A stretch of DNA of 64,000 nt from Toxorhynchites rutilus septentrionalis (lineage: Eukaryota > Arthropoda > Insecta > Diptera > Culicidae), in contig NC_073746.1 of assembly GCF_029784135.1 (NCBI RefSeq), forward strand, positions 257,958,994-258,022,993, given 5' to 3'. The notes beneath the pieces are model-generated. The model searched no databases. It saw only the letters and a program-made list of their open reading frames with translations, and had not been told where the DNA came from. Made by a program: the position numbers and the translations under genes. This document shows positions 12,111 through 24,367 of the stretch, piece by piece; the first letter of the stretch is position 1; every line of letters begins with the position of its first letter.

Positions 12111-12547
12111 CTATCATGTTTTCAAACATTTATTCCATGTAACGGAGAAACATGTTATTTGCAAGTGGTTGAAAAATCTTTAACGAGAATTGTGTCTGAA
12201 AATAATCTGATATTATAATGATGAGTTTTGGTAGAAGTACTAGAAATTTTAAAGTAAAATGTAAATTCAACGGGGTCGATCAGAAAATCAATCAATGAAC
12301 AGTTCTGCGATTGAATGACATTCCTCCTTTCTCATGCACACACAAATTGTCAATATAAAATAGAACAGAGAAGTGAATTCGGCATACTCGCGCTTCGGAC
12401 ACGCCACGTCATAGTAAAAAGCTTTCTCGAGTAGTGACACGCTTCAGAACTGTGTAATTAAAAGTTGTACTTTTTTTAAATGTTGTTATAAACAAGGTGC
12501 ATTTTGAAGATTATTTATACTTTTGCTCCCAGCATTCCACTCATAAT

Positions 12548-12804
12548 TGAGGCGCCTAGAATGAAAGGGGTGAAAGTGATTTGATCGATTTCTCTTCATC
12601 GACTTTTTCTTCAGTTAATAACTCAACTGCAAAAACGTTCCAATTTGAGTGTGCTATAGAATCCGTTAGATGAGGTTCTGACCTATCTTCCACATTGTCA
12701 AATACAGCTGGGAATGAACTTGCAGCTAAGTTATGCCCAAAAGAGAGAGTCGATGTAGAGAAATCGATTATGGCACTTATACCCCTTTCATTTTGAGCCC
12801 CTCA
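12548..12804 (-). mobile_element. MITE copy 1 with long terminal inverted repeats
   Basis: A 257-bp element starting TGAGGCGCCTAGAATGAAAG and ending CATTTTGAGCCCCTCA. The terminal repeats extend about 45 bp, through the ATCGATTTCTCT segment. The whole sequence is the reverse complement of the copy at 12923-13463 once Feilai is removed from that copy. The two share internal landmarks such as ACCTCATCTA, CCACATTGTCAAATACAGCT and CAAAAACGTTCCAATTT. No coding capacity. Strand is set relative to copy 2. Confidence 0.85.
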
Positions 12805-12922
12805 ATTGTGTTTTATGAGAAAAACAATTCTTTGTGAAAAACGGCGTCAACCACTACATCCCGGTGAATAAGGTCTTTTGAGGAACAGAATAAAATCATT
12901 CTGTACCAGTGAACATCTAAAA

Positions 12923-13463
12923 TGAGGGGCTTAGAATGAAAGGGGTGTAAGTGATTTGATCGATTTCTCTACATCGACTCTTTCCTTTGGGCATAACTTT
13001 GCTGCAAATACATACCCAGCTGTATTTGACAATGTGGAAGATAGGTCAGAACCTCATCTATCGAATTCTATAGCAAACTTAAATTGGAACGTTTTTGCAG
13101 TTGAGTTATTAACTAAAAAAAACTTGCTGAAGAGAAATCGATTAAGTCACTTACACTCCTTGCATTCTAAGCCCCTTCTTCTTCTTGAATGGCGTTAACG
13201 TTCCCTGTTGAACTTTTGCCGTCTCAACGTATGCATTAACTGGCGTCATTTATTAATACTTAGTTGAGATTTCTTAAGCAAAATAACACGCCTTGAATGT
13301 ATTCCGAGGGGCCAGCTCTTGAATACGCGTGACCACAGTGCAAGTCGAAGGAAATTTCTTTGACGAAAAATCCTTTGGCCAGAACGGGAATCGAACCCGA
13401 ACACCCGGCATGATAATGTGAGACGCTAACCACTCGGCCACGGGTGCACAAGTAAGCCCCTCA
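12923..13463 (+). mobile_element. MITE copy 2, with Feilai inserted in its right terminus
   Basis: Left end TGAGGGGCTTAGAATGAAAG at 12923. The right end CATTCTAAGCCCCTCA is split by the SINE: TAAGCCCCT occurs at 13168-13176 and again at 13453-13461, where CA completes the terminus. Without the SINE and one duplication the element is about 256 bp, the same size as copy 1. It stands inverted to copy 1 with about 118 bp between them, so a transcript across both could fold into a long hairpin. Confidence 0.85.
13177..13452 (-). mobile_element. Feilai-type tRNA-derived SINE
   Basis: On the minus strand the element begins with a tRNA-like head containing an A box (GTGGCCGAGTGGTTAGC) and a perfect B box (GGGTTCGATTCCC). 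A tRNA-unrelated body follows (TTTTTCGTCAAAGAAATTTC, CACTGTGGTCACGCGTATTC, AAGGCGTGTTATTT), and it ends in a GAA-repeat tail at 13177-13188. This organisation matches the Feilai SINE family described from Aedes aegypti. A 9-bp duplication TAAGCCCCT flanks it. The acceptor stem does not pair, so it is not a functional tRNA gene. The near-intact promoter boxes and clean duplication suggest a fairly recent insertion. Confidence 0.92.
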
Positions 13464-14195
13464 AATACAATATCTGCTACTTGAATATTCATGCGACGCA
13501 CTCACTGTGTTCCATTATTTGCGTAGTTAACCTATCCAAAGTGTATTACCTGAAAATATAAGAAATGACAGTTTAATTTTATGTTTGAACACTGTAAATC
13601 GTTTTTTTATTATTCTGTTGATAGAATCAGTCGCTATAATTGGAATGATTGCAATTGAAATTTATTAAACTATATTTCTATTACGGATGATGAAGATTGT
13701 ATCTCGTTCTTATTACGATTATGAAAATTTGGCTTCGATTTTATTAGATAGTTTCCTGGAGATGGAAGAGCGTCTTTTTACAGATGGAAAAAAAACAACG
13801 CGCGTTTTCAACACTTGATTATTTCCTATTACCAGAAAGGTAAGATGCTATGCAGCTTGGAATGAGCTTAGATAGACTGTTCACTTAGTAATTGCTCTTC
13901 GTGGTTGATCTTAACCAGCGAAATTGCACAAAGAATACACTAAAAGACGCTTAGGGGGTAGCAACTTTAAATAGTCAATAACAACGCCGGACACGTCCTT
14001 ACAGTCACCAGGGGAAGGGAAGGAATGTTAGTATGTGGCCAGACGGATTGCATGGTTCCACCGTGATTATCATGGGAGGGATAATTATTAGTGGGAAGGG
14101 ATATGAATTAGGATTCATCACGAATTACGTAACACGCGACTGGAGCGGGAGGGAATCGGGGTTGTGTTACTCAATGCACAGTGGTCCAGGAGGTG
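13464..14195. other. intergenic, no supported gene
   Basis: AT-rich sequence. Towards 14000-14190 it becomes GC-richer with a phrase (GGAATTAGGATTCATCACG-like, followed by ACGTAACACG) of the kind found in dispersed insect repeats. No gene is supported. Confidence 0.35.
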
Positions 14196-14365
14196 CATTT
14201 AAGTGGAAATTAGCATTTAGAGCTCGACAGTTATTCTCTAGACAAAAACTGTCTTCGACAAAGTTGTTGCATATGATAGAGCGCTTATTTTGATGTTGTC
14301 AAAAATAGGGTGGCCAAAATTTACGATGAAATAAAAAATCTAACTTTCTTATCTTTATAGACAGA
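14196..14365 (+). repeat. dispersed repeat family B, copy 1
   Basis: Shares about 135 bp with 39232-39365: TCTAGACAAAAACT, TCTTCGACAAAGTTGTT, CATATGATAGAGCGC and GATGAAATAAAAAAT in the same order. Its left part, TTAAGTGGAAATTAGC.TTTAGAGCTCGACAGTT, is repeated at 38064-38097. There the TTAA is the junction with a TTAA-target element, so this copy (TTAA at 14199-14202) shows the uninterrupted arrangement. Confidence 0.75.
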
Positions 14366-15259
14366 GGTAAACATAGTTCGACAATATTATATTTAAGAAA
14401 ACATTTTAGAATAAAGTTTTTTCTATCTCTTGAAATAACCGATATAGCGCTTTTGTTCTAAATTACGTTAAGGTCACCATGAAAAAAACGGTTTTTGCTC
14501 TAACTTTCATATTTCAAATTTTAAATGCAAACTGTCTTAAGAACACTTTTAGAGCTTACTAAAACAAATATTTTGCGGCGCAGAACTTGTCAAATATCAA
14601 TTCTACTTCTTGATGCCTTGATGACTTCAGTACAGCTATAAACATTGCATGAAACATGCGATAACATTGGGTTTTATCGTGAAGTGAACATGAGATGGGC
14701 TAATATTTGTACAATTCAAACGCTGTCCAAATGCAGGTCGTTTAGACACTGTCTAAACAGGCTAATATTGGTAAAGTTAGCTTAGATTTTTCGCTCCATA
14801 TTTTCAGTATTAAATGAAAGACGAAAAAACATTTCCGTTGAACTTCAGAGAGAGAGAGATTTCCCCACATCTCTTTCTCCCTGAAAAATAATTTTCGGCG
14901 AAAAAGAAGAGACAAAAATTTTAACAATACATAACTCATCGAAAACTACATTGATTGACTAAATACTTATCTTGCAGCTGAGCGAGAATTTCGATATCTG
15001 CTCTCAACTAAACACCAGATGGTTTGAAAGCATCAATATCAACAGATGTGACCATTAATTTTTTTTCTCTGGGTGAGGGGGGGACGTAGTTTTTGATTGA
15101 AGAAGATGTGATAACGATAAACGGTGTGCGGATCTCAAGCAAGACTCGCACTTTGACAAGATGATGGACTCCCTGTATACAGGGTAGCACATAAGTCACG
15201 CAACCGATTTGCACAAAAAAAATCGTATAAAAATGTCTCGCGATACAAAATCTTCATCC
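14366..15259. other. intergenic, no supported gene
   Basis: AT-rich. Contains an AACACCAGATGGTTTGAAAGC phrase (about 15010-15029) nearly matched at 39826-39845, and a TATACAGGGTAGCAC phrase near 15177 that may be a decayed transposon terminus. Next to it are GCACAAAAAAAATCG motifs. Confidence 0.3.
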
Positions 15260-15672
15260 TCGAATAAAAAACGATACAAAATCGACACCTTTTTTGTCAA
15301 AAAAAATGTTTTTTTGGCACTTGGTCGATTTTTTTGCCTGAAAAATAGATTTTCTACAAAAACTTTTTTTTTAGATAACTGTAAATCTTGACGTGTCATG
15401 CAATTCTAAGACATTTGGCATCAACTTTTTTTTTCAAAACCCCGATTCCCGGTAATTTTCATGCAATTAATCTGACATCAATTTTTTTTTTTCAAAAACT
15501 CCGATTTCCTTTAAAATGAAAAAAAATTGTCCACTTTGCGCCACTCCCTCTTAAGTCTGATTGAACTGAAATTTGGCATAGAGTGTTTTTTCGAAGTGGT
15601 GAACATTTTGTATAAGGTAACTTTTTAAAATTTTGGGTCGATTTTTTCCCTTACATTCATTGGCACCCTAGT
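15260..15672 (-). repeat. dispersed repeat family A, reverse-oriented copy
   Basis: Read on the minus strand it starts with CTAGGGTGCCAATGAATG. Further in it matches the other family A copies, with CCCCGATT-rich and TTGACGTGTCATGCAATT-type segments in reverse complement. The TATA flank outside CTAGGGTG fits insertion at TA. Confidence 0.55.
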
Positions 15673-15714
15673 ATACATATATACTATGTATACTCGACAA
15701 CATACATGCTAGCG

Positions 15715-16190
15715 GAAGGAACAGAACGTAGTCCCTCTTTGTAGTATCGCTATTATCGGCCTCGACGAGCTCGAAGAGGTTGACGATTTCGTCTACCTTG
15801 GATTGCTGATAAGAAACAACATCTACAGCCATGAAAATAGAAAACGTATAATCAACGGAAGTCGTACCTACCCTATGGACTCCACAAATCTCTAAGGTTC
15901 AACAAATTCTGACCCCGTACAAGTGAACCATGAACAAATCCCTTATAAGATCGGTAGACTTCTACGTGCATGATGCATCAACAAAGCTCGAAGAGGGCTC
16001 GCAAGGATCTGATGGTTTCGAACGTCGAGTGTTCAGAACAATCGACGGTGGTATACAGGGAAACTGAGATCGAGGAAAGAGAATGAAACACGAACGGATA
16101 CAACTTTTCGGCGAACCCAGCATACAATCATCAAGGCTGGACGAGTGCGATGCGCGAAACATACAATCTCGTGCGACAACTACATTCGGT
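15715..16190 (+). pseudogene. RTE-type non-LTR retrotransposon relic (3' end of reverse transcriptase ORF)
   Basis: A frame near 15766-15870 reads EEVDDFVYLGLLIRNN, the conserved block after the reverse transcriptase palm in RTE-family elements. Farther on, in shifted frames, come a GFERRVFRTIDGGIQGN-like stretch and a RKRMKHERIQLFGEPSI-like stretch, characteristic of the RTE C-terminus. Stops and frameshifts are frequent, so it is an old inactive fragment. No target duplication was found. Confidence 0.8.
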
Positions 16191-16684
16191 TACAAATCAT
16201 CTCATCCGAAAACACCAATAATTTGAGTAGCAATGGACATCGTACTTCCTTTGTGGTTTTAGTATCGTATTGTATCCAAACTGTATAGTAACAAAGAAAT
16301 TAATAAGATGTAGAAAGAAATAATTAGTTTTTCCTGTGGAGAAATACATTGACGAAGGTTTGAATGTTTCCTCAGTTTCCTTCCGATAACCTAAAAAATA
16401 TATTCGAAGATAGAGCGAGTCATTCTAAAAACGTTTTGCCAATCTTCTTTTTATCTGAACTTTCGTGGTGCTCGAAGTAGATGAGTTCATGAAATATTCC
16501 AATTCTAAATTTTTCAACTCATTTTCTTTTGTTTTTGTTGATTTACTTGAATTATTAAACTCATTATCGAAATAAAAATACTTCACTATGGAAGAACAAT
16601 ATGTCAAAAATACAGTTTTTTTTTATTTTCTGTTGGAATTTTGCAAACATTTCAACAATTTCCTTGTATATTATTGTATCAATG

Positions 16685-17165
16685 AAAATCGTCATCTCGA
16701 ATTTCAAAAGGCTACCCCATACAAAATGTTCACCACCACGAAAAAACACCCTTTGCAAAATTTCAGCTCAATCGGACTTAAAGGAGAGTGACGCAAAGCG
16801 GTCAAAGTTTAAGTTTTTTGAAAATCGAAAAATCATACATGAAAATGGTGTTTTTGAAATAAAAACGTTGAAAATTGCATGAAACGTCGAATTTAACTAT
16901 CATTTCGAAAAGAAATTTCTGTCAAAAATCGACAGTCTGGGACTAAGTCTTTTTTCGGAATATGAGGCAAAACCATAGGTTTTGGGGTACACACGTTAAG
17001 GTGAAAGTGGTCATCTCGGTTTTTCAAACGGAACGTCGATCGGAATGTTGATTTACACGATAAAATATCCAATGCAAAATATTAACTCAATTGAACTTTA
17101 TTTACTAGTTTCGCAGACGTTAAAATTTGAGTTTTTCGAAATCCGGAAAATAACCCAAGGGGGGA
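16685..17165 (+). repeat. dispersed repeat family A, copy 3
   Basis: Two consecutive diverged units. One starts near 16685 (AATGAAAATCGTCATCTCGA) and the second near 17000 (AGGTGAAAGTGGTCATCTCGG). Both include AA.TCAACTCAATYGGAC-type and GAGTTTTT.GAAAATC-type phrases shared with 7893-8535. The last part matches the first unit's CACCCAAGGGGGGAG end. Confidence 0.6.
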
Positions 17166-18856
17166 GAATATCTTATCAACAGAACGAATTTCGAGAACTC
17201 CCTTCAGTCCTGAAGGATACAACACAATTTGCCGGTAAGAGATATATTGGCTAGATAAAATTTTGACCACATGCGTGTGAAGTCGATTTTCCATTCCGTT
17301 AACCATAGAATTTAAAAAATCCGACTGTGTAGAACCAATGTAACTGTGTCTGTAAAAATCAATGAATTCAAAAAAAATCGAGATAGCCTTTTCAGTTTAG
17401 CGTAATAAAATATGACTGTTTCGTTTGCAAAGCTCTCATCTGGAAGTACATAGTTAGTTTTTGAATCACGCGAATATTGTCCGAGAAAAACTGCACTTCT
17501 GTTGCTGCGCGTACAAAAGATTGATGATGATAAGGAAAGTTGAACTTTTTTTGCACTTCTCGTTTAGTGTACTCTCTTAACGAGATTCTCTGGAATAGTC
17601 GAAAGCACACACCATTAATGCGCGCCGGGGTAACCCATCCATTATGTTTTACTCGATCGATCCAAAATGGAAACTAGGTTTAGAGACCGAGTGGTGCAAG
17701 GTTGGGGGAGAATGAAGGATGATGGGGATGGATGACTTCCTCCCGAAATAGACGTTGATTGATCGAGAGCTGATTGACAAGGGCGATGACGTTGACTGAT
17801 GATCCCCGTGCGCATTGCTCTTGGTGAAATTTACAGGGAAATTATCCTTTTGGACTACTATGTATATTTCTCAACATATAGAATATAATTGCACCTAATT
17901 CTTAGGTACACATCTAGACATTCTAAGATTAGATTACGGCTTATAGATAAGTAAACGGAAAGGAAAAAAAACCCCGTACATGGAGCATCAATTGAATCAT
18001 CAGTTTTTAATCGAAACTGAATAAAATCAGCCAGACGGCCACTCCAGACCATCGAACACTGTTATACTCCAAAGTGAATCCCAATTTCAAGTTCTCTCCC
18101 ACTTCACTGCACTCGAGAAATTCAAACATCCATAGGCATTATTATCTCCAGTACATCGTAACCGGATCTTTCCTTATTCGTCCATTCCAAATAAGAGAGT
18201 AAAACGATCCAAGCAAAATGGAAACATGATATTACCCATTTCCATGACATTTACGATTGGCTGATATGGTGTATATGTTCTGTGTGTTCGGTCTGGACAG
18301 GCCAGCCGTGCGATATATATCTCCAATTTCTGTTGCGTTTCGTTGGCCAAATGAAATCGACTGCAGTTTTCAGAAGACTTGACAACCTAGATGTTTTTTG
18401 GACCTATCCAGCATCCTTTAGCAGTTCGGCGGTGACCATTAAAATGAATTGTTCGTGTTTCATGGTCGTAAAGGATTTTCGTTGGAGCGAAATATTCTTG
18501 CTTGCTCTTCAGATATCAAGTATAATATATTCAATAGGAATTAGGACTCTATATCAGTATTATGCAATGTTCGATAGCGGCCTCCTCCGTTCATTAATGG
18601 TGTGGTGAATGGCGTGTGAAGTCTATACAAAAATTACTAAACGATGGGGTGCGGTAAAACTATCGTGAAAGGGGAGAGTCATTCATTCGGTTCTTCTGCC
18701 GCCTTTGTACGTTTGGACAAAAACGTAAGTTGGAGGTATTCTAAGACGAAGTTTTATGAAATAGATTTGCTTATGCTCACGAAACTTATTTTATATCAGA
18801 GCTATAACACAATCCTTATCTTCTGTTTTACATATTCAGTAATATAATGAAAACCA
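17166..18856. other. intergenic, no supported gene
   Basis: A unique-looking segment at 17600-17830 (GC-richer, with ATGATGG and GATGATCC phrases) might belong to a host UTR, but no coding frame supports it. The 18282-18608 frame (108 codons) has no domain I recognise. Confidence 0.3.
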
Positions 18857-18860
18857 TTAA

Positions 18861-19087
18861 CACGTTGAGTGCCACGCGGTTTTATAGCGACTTTCCCATC
18901 AGGCAGCGCGTGCGCCGGTATCGTGTACAGCAAATGCGAAGCGCAATATTAGCAAATTATAATTTACTCGATGGAGATGTTTATTTGACACGTTGAGTAC
19001 CGACCGGAAGGGAAAGCTCGGTGTCAGTCACGACCTGAACGGAAAGCTCGAAGTCAGTCACCGATGTCTGACATGGCATTCAACGTG
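18861..19087. mobile_element. TTAA-target MITE (piggyBac-type ends)
   Basis: Flanked by TTAA at 18857-18860 and 19088-19091. The ends are CACGTTGAGTGCC... and ...GGCATTCAACGTG, inverted copies of one another with one mismatch. At 227 bp it is non-coding. The interior holds copies of GAACGGAAAGCTCG with GTCAGTCAC, and the same motif continues outside the element at 19160-19240. The TTAA duplication is diagnostic of piggyBac-superfamily integration. Confidence 0.85.
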
Positions 19088-19154
19088 TTAATAAAAATCA
19101 TTGGAGTTTCCTGAAAAAAAAAAAAATTTTTACCTTTATTGTCATATTTTATTC

Positions 19155-19250
19155 TGTCAATCACCGGTGACTGACACGGCCTGAACGGAAAGCTCGGTGT
19201 CAGTCACGATCTGAACGGAAAGCTCGGCTTCAGTCATCGATGACTGATGA
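19155..19250 (+). repeat. short tandem motif outside the MITE
   Basis: Two near copies of CTGAACGGAAAGCTCGG followed by TCAGTCA, flanked by GTGACTGACA and GATGACTGATG. The same motif occurs inside the adjacent TTAA MITE (19005-19065). This suggests a second, terminus-less or rearranged copy of that element. Confidence 0.6.
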
Positions 19251-19849
19251 CTTTTCACCGTATATAATCGGATCCTGTATTAATCGAATAAAAATATTTT
19301 TTTTGAGTTTTATACATATATTTTTCGTTTCTTGAATATAAAATAATTTATGTTTTGATTCATCCCTTTAATGTCAGAAAGCACCTATCTCACATGCAAA
19401 AAATATGTTTCTCCAGAATCTCACAGGAGGTTATAGACGATCATATTTGTAAACAAAAATCTTTCTACGCATATGGTCGAATTTTAACAATGATAGAGTT
19501 ATTGAACTTCTTTACTGTTTCGGGATCTGTTTGCCTTAAACTGGCTCTACTTCAAAAAGTACGCTACGTAGGACGGTTCTGTTACTTCCACTTGAAAGAT
19601 GGGAAAATTTAATACAAAATGTATTTGTGAAACATCTAGATTAGTTTATTGAACACTAGAAAGACCGAAACTTATACTTATTTGCCCAAAAACAGTCAAA
19701 ATGACTGCTTTGTGAAAGAATATCTGATGTGCAAAAAAAATTTGTTTTAAATTAATTTTCAATATTTTTATATCATTTACAGTTACAAAATAAGTTATTA
19801 ATTAGTATGAACAATAAATAAATTATTTCACTTAAAAAATCATTTTTGG

Positions 19850-20690
19850 ACTATTTATGTATTTTTTTCAAAAATGAAGGTGGAAACCTTTTCATATGTT
19901 TTTTATTACTTTTATAAATGTTCACATACTCATGCTTAGAATCTAGAACAGCTAGTCTTATATTTGGTCCGCTTTTATATACTGTAAGAACACAATTCTC
20001 TGATTTACATAACAGAGTTGAAAAACGAGGAATGTTATCTTCCGTTTGATAAGCTTATTTGGATAGTTCCCTTTTGTTTCCTCTAATGGTTCCAACCAGA
20101 ATTGTTTTGATATTTCTTGAACATCTTGTAAATGGCTTGACAAGTTTCAGAACAACGTGTTCACTGAGAACCATTGATGATATTTCCCCAAATAAGAAAA
20201 ACCCTTCAAAACATTCCAATTCCAATTCCATTCCAATTGTATGCCAAGTTTATTGAGTTTAATAGGCATATACTGTGAAAATCTGCATTTGGTTTTTGTC
20301 GAAAATAATTGCTCGTCAACGGTAATATTTTGCGCTGGTTGATAGCAAGCTGAACTATTCTGAATATTCTCAAAGCTCCACAAGCATATAAAATCCCAAT
20401 AAATGCACATATTTCAGATAATTTTGTTGTTCAATTATTTCTCAAAATTCATTTGTGCGTTTTTTTATATGCTTGATAATATTGTTATCTATTATCAATG
20501 AGATAAGACCATCTTCCATAATCATTGACGATCGACTCCTCATCGTTATCTTTAGTGTCAAATGTTTAACTTTGAATACAATCTGCCTCATCTCCACACG
20601 ATAGTTCAGAATTTATTGCATCTGATTCTACAGTACATGGAAGCACTCTTCACGTATGTTCGTTTACTTTTCCAATAACTCATTTTTATT
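19850..20690 (-). pseudogene. piggyBac-like transposase relic (DDE_Tnp_1_7)
   Basis: The clearest block (20410-20250) reads CYQPAQNITVDEQLF then CRFSQYMPIKLNKLGI. This is the conserved piggyBac segment around a catalytic Asp (VDEQ). Upstream, a CAFIGILYACGALRIF stretch corresponds to the helix before the first catalytic region. Downstream, SEHVVLKLV and GTIRGNK-like pieces occur in shifted frames. Several stops and at least two frameshifts separate the blocks. The DNA-binding and Cys-rich C-terminal parts are missing. Confidence 0.8.
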
Positions 20691-20967
20691 CAACATTTAC
20701 TTCCTGCAAAAGGGCCTCAAAAGAAATAACATAAACAACTTGTTTGAACAAGTATTACTGCACAAAAATTCGAATAACAATTACTACTTTAGATTTTTGA
20801 GAAACTGCAACTAATGAAAAATGCCTTCCAATACAATGCCGAAATTGGTCATATACGAAATTTACTGGATTCAGTAATAAAAGTCATTTTGTTATTTGAA
20901 ATTCCTCAATCAGTCAAAATTACTGCTTTTGGGCTATATAGGTATAACACATACATATATATCTATA

Positions 20968-21098
<131 letters not shown>

Positions 21099-21202
21099 GT
21101 AAAAAGTCACAACATTCTAAGAAACTGTGCCATTATATACATAACAGCTTTCCTAATTGAAATTGAAAAACAGCCAAAATGACTTGCTTGGGCAATCTAG
21201 TG

Positions 21203-24200
21203 TTAAATAATGTTTTGGAAGCGAAAAACTTTAAAGATAGTGGTTTTGAAAGTGTTATTATTAATTTTAAACCAAAAAATCATAATAAACTAGATTGTAT
21301 CTATAAACCAAATAAAAACTTATAAACCGCTCTTCAACGCCAAACTTCTATTTTCCTTAATTTCGCTGCAATATCGTTATAAACAATTCCTGGTGAAAAT
21401 TCAATCAAAATCTTCAAAAATCACGATGTTTACTCCACTGTACTTATAATAGCCAATTAAATCTCACCTTAACGTTGAAATATAATTTTTTTTTTAAATA
21501 AGTCATATTTGAAATATTACTTTTTTTTAAATAAGTCATATTTGAAATATTTTTTTTTTCAAACTGTATATAATCGAATAAATTTTATAATCGAATCATA
21601 TATAATCGAGTCCGACCTGTATTACTGAAATAAGAAAATTGTGTATACATGATTGAATAGCACAGTTCAAACAATAAAACGAAAAATAAATTAGCACACT
21701 ACGAAATTCGTCCATATTCTCGTGAATTCGTATAAACATACAAATTCGTAGAAACGTACAGAAAGTCAATAATCACACTATGCTGAAATAAGAAATGTTC
21801 GTGCAAATCCCTTTTTTTTCTTTTTAATTCACTCTCTAGACCACGAAATTGATAACCCTGGAAATCTATCCTTTTGATGTGTATTGCTAAAAATGTGCAA
21901 AAAATTTCTAACAATGGTTTCCCAGGTACGGATTCCAAGGTTACATTTTTAGCTTTCCGATTCTTGTTTTAAGGTTCTTGTTTCAGAATTCTAGATTTAT
22001 ATTCGATCCTTTAGGTTCAATCTCCGTTCTCTGACATCGAGATCATGGTATCAATTTCATAACAATTGGACGGTTTTCAGTTCTCGAATGCTAGATTCCT
22101 ATTGCGAACAAAAGCAGAATAACCACACCATCAAACCGCATAGAAAAAGTTCAATCCACTTATGACAACGCATAAAAAGAACAAGTAAAACAACAATGTG
22201 AGTGTGATACACAAATACAGAAGCACTCTCCACCAGACGACATGAAAATCGACGTAGGGCTTTCACCGAACAAAATTGCACAACTGTTGTTCGTAATATC
22301 TTCTATTCTCCCTTTGTATCGAGCCAAACCTGTGTGTCTGATGTCGGCATTATGAATTTCGCCTACAACATCGAGTTTCACTCGTGGTGAAATGACTGTT
22401 TCAAAAACTAGAACATCGAGCCTTACTCGTGGTGCACTGGCATATGATAGGGCGCTAGGACGCTCAGCAGAGTAGTGAAATTACTCGATGCGTGACCCAT
22501 CGAAACATTTGAGTTTAGACCGCTCTTCTGGAAATTCAATCGTAGGCTATGGAGTAAGGAAAAAATATTAGCCGCTCACTAGCTGGAGAGAGACTGTGAT
22601 ATGAAATCGCGAATGGCTTATCTATACCCAAACGGAACGGCAGGCGGAGCCAATGCACTAGTTGTTCGTTGTTGACGGTACGCACAAATGGACAGAACAA
22701 ATGTATAGGAAAATGGGAATGCTTCCAATATTCGTCAATTTTAAACGTTTACGGACTATGAAAGTTTCAATTTCGAGATTCTAGCTTTCTTGACAGATGT
22801 CAAAATTATAATTAGTGTACAAGTATGGCTTAACGGATGTAGACTATGTGGCAAATGTCGAACTGTCGGCTTATGTTGAAGTTGGCAACACATGTAGTTG
22901 AAATGTGTGTATTTTAGTTTCTATCAAATAGAGTGTTGCACACTCTATTTGATAGATTTGTGAACAACAACCAATTAAACTAAGTGGTATGATAATCACT
23001 TTAATTTTATAAAAATGTTCTGACAGAAAATGTTTCATTCTACGATATTGGTTATTTTAACTTTTTTCTGTACAGCCATACAACCTCGTATAAGGAATAA
23101 AGGCTTTGTGGGTTTTGTTTTCAATGGAAGCTGTTCAACATGGGCTGAAAAGTTTTATGAGAATACATCAGTTTATCAGTTCATCAGTTTATTGTGATGA
23201 AATTCTATCATCTTCGCATTTGCTTACATGCCAATATTTTTCAAGACCTGATTGGTTTGCATTTACATTTGAAGATTAACAGACTCATTTGATTACTCTC
23301 CAAACTGAATAACTATATTTAGAATAATATCAATAATGAAAAAAACATTTGCACACAACCTAATACGAATAACCAAATATTAAGCACTCCCTGCTCGCTC
23401 TTAGAAAACGCAATAGACATCCTTTTCTACTACAGAACAACTCCGAACATCTCCGATAAGGTTTCCGGAGAATTTTAGCGTCGATATTCACAAATGTTTC
23501 ATAAAAATAGCACTCAGAATGGAGTGCATTCGGTAAAAGACTAATAAAATAAGAAAATTCTATAAGAGCCCGGGATTGAAAGGAAATTAGCCAAACCTCA
23601 ACGAGTCAGTGAGTGTACACGAAAAGGGAATGAAAGGAATGAAAGTGAAACGCATGGCACTGTTTAATTAACTTCCGTCTTCGTGATGACTGGTCATTGA
23701 TAGTATATGTAACGGAATGTAGAGAACAATGATGATGCAGATGAACGTCATTATAGGCAATAAAGTTGATTTCCCAGAATGAGGTGAATTGGTTGCTCTT
23801 TGACCAGATTAACTTTCCGAAAAAGTGCAGAATAAATCATGCTGTAATTCAGCAAGAAAACTTACAGTGCATATTACCATATTTTTCCATTGAAGAGTCA
23901 CTTCATCTCCCAAAGTTTAAAACATTGAACAAATATAATGAGTTCTCTTGGTCCTTGAAATGTTGTTTGGTGCAAGCTGTACATATTCAAGCACTATCGA
24001 GCGAATGACCGTTGCATACGTCCAACAAATAACAGACAGCGTCATGTCTGGCTCAAATTTCTCAACAACCCTAGAGAACTACACTTATCAGTTTTCTTTT
24101 CCTGCCATGTGTTTTCGTTCCAGCATCAGCACTACCTTGAGAGCTCAATCGAGGTAAGGAGGTATACGATTGCAAAAGTTTCATCTTGAATATGATTAGT

Positions 24201-24367
24201 TAAAATGATTTCCGTTGTTCGTACGATTCCAACTGAAGATAAGTATTGGAAGTAGCAAATTGATTGACGGTAGATAATCATTAAGGTTGATTGATATTTG
24301 GATCTTTCGTATTGGAAACAATTAACTATCGTACCGAATTCCAAATTTCGAAGGTTGTCTGTAAAGT
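21203..24367. other. intergenic, no supported gene
   Basis: Holds two direct copies of AAATAAGTCATATTTGAAAT (21497-21551), a TATAATCGAGTCCGACCTGTA terminus-like end (21602-21622) resembling a pogo/Tc1 terminus, a perfect hairpin at 22921-22955, and a GGTGCACTGGCATATGATAG phrase (22430-22449) partly repeated near 34222. No coding exon is recognisable. Confidence 0.35.
22921..22955. repeat. perfect 16-bp inverted repeat with 3-nt loop
   Basis: CTATCAAATAGAGTGT is followed by a 3-base spacer and then its exact reverse complement. It would form a tight cruciform or hairpin. No T-run or tRNA-like context explains it. Confidence 0.95.

Noticed and set aside
13380..13450. tRNA gene on the minus strand
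   Set aside because: The A and B boxes are good, but the acceptor stem does not pair. The sequence is the head of a Feilai SINE with body, GAA tail and target duplication.
18282..18608. 108-codon membrane-like protein
   Set aside because: No recognisable family, no splice sites, and hydrophobicity expected by chance from T-rich DNA.
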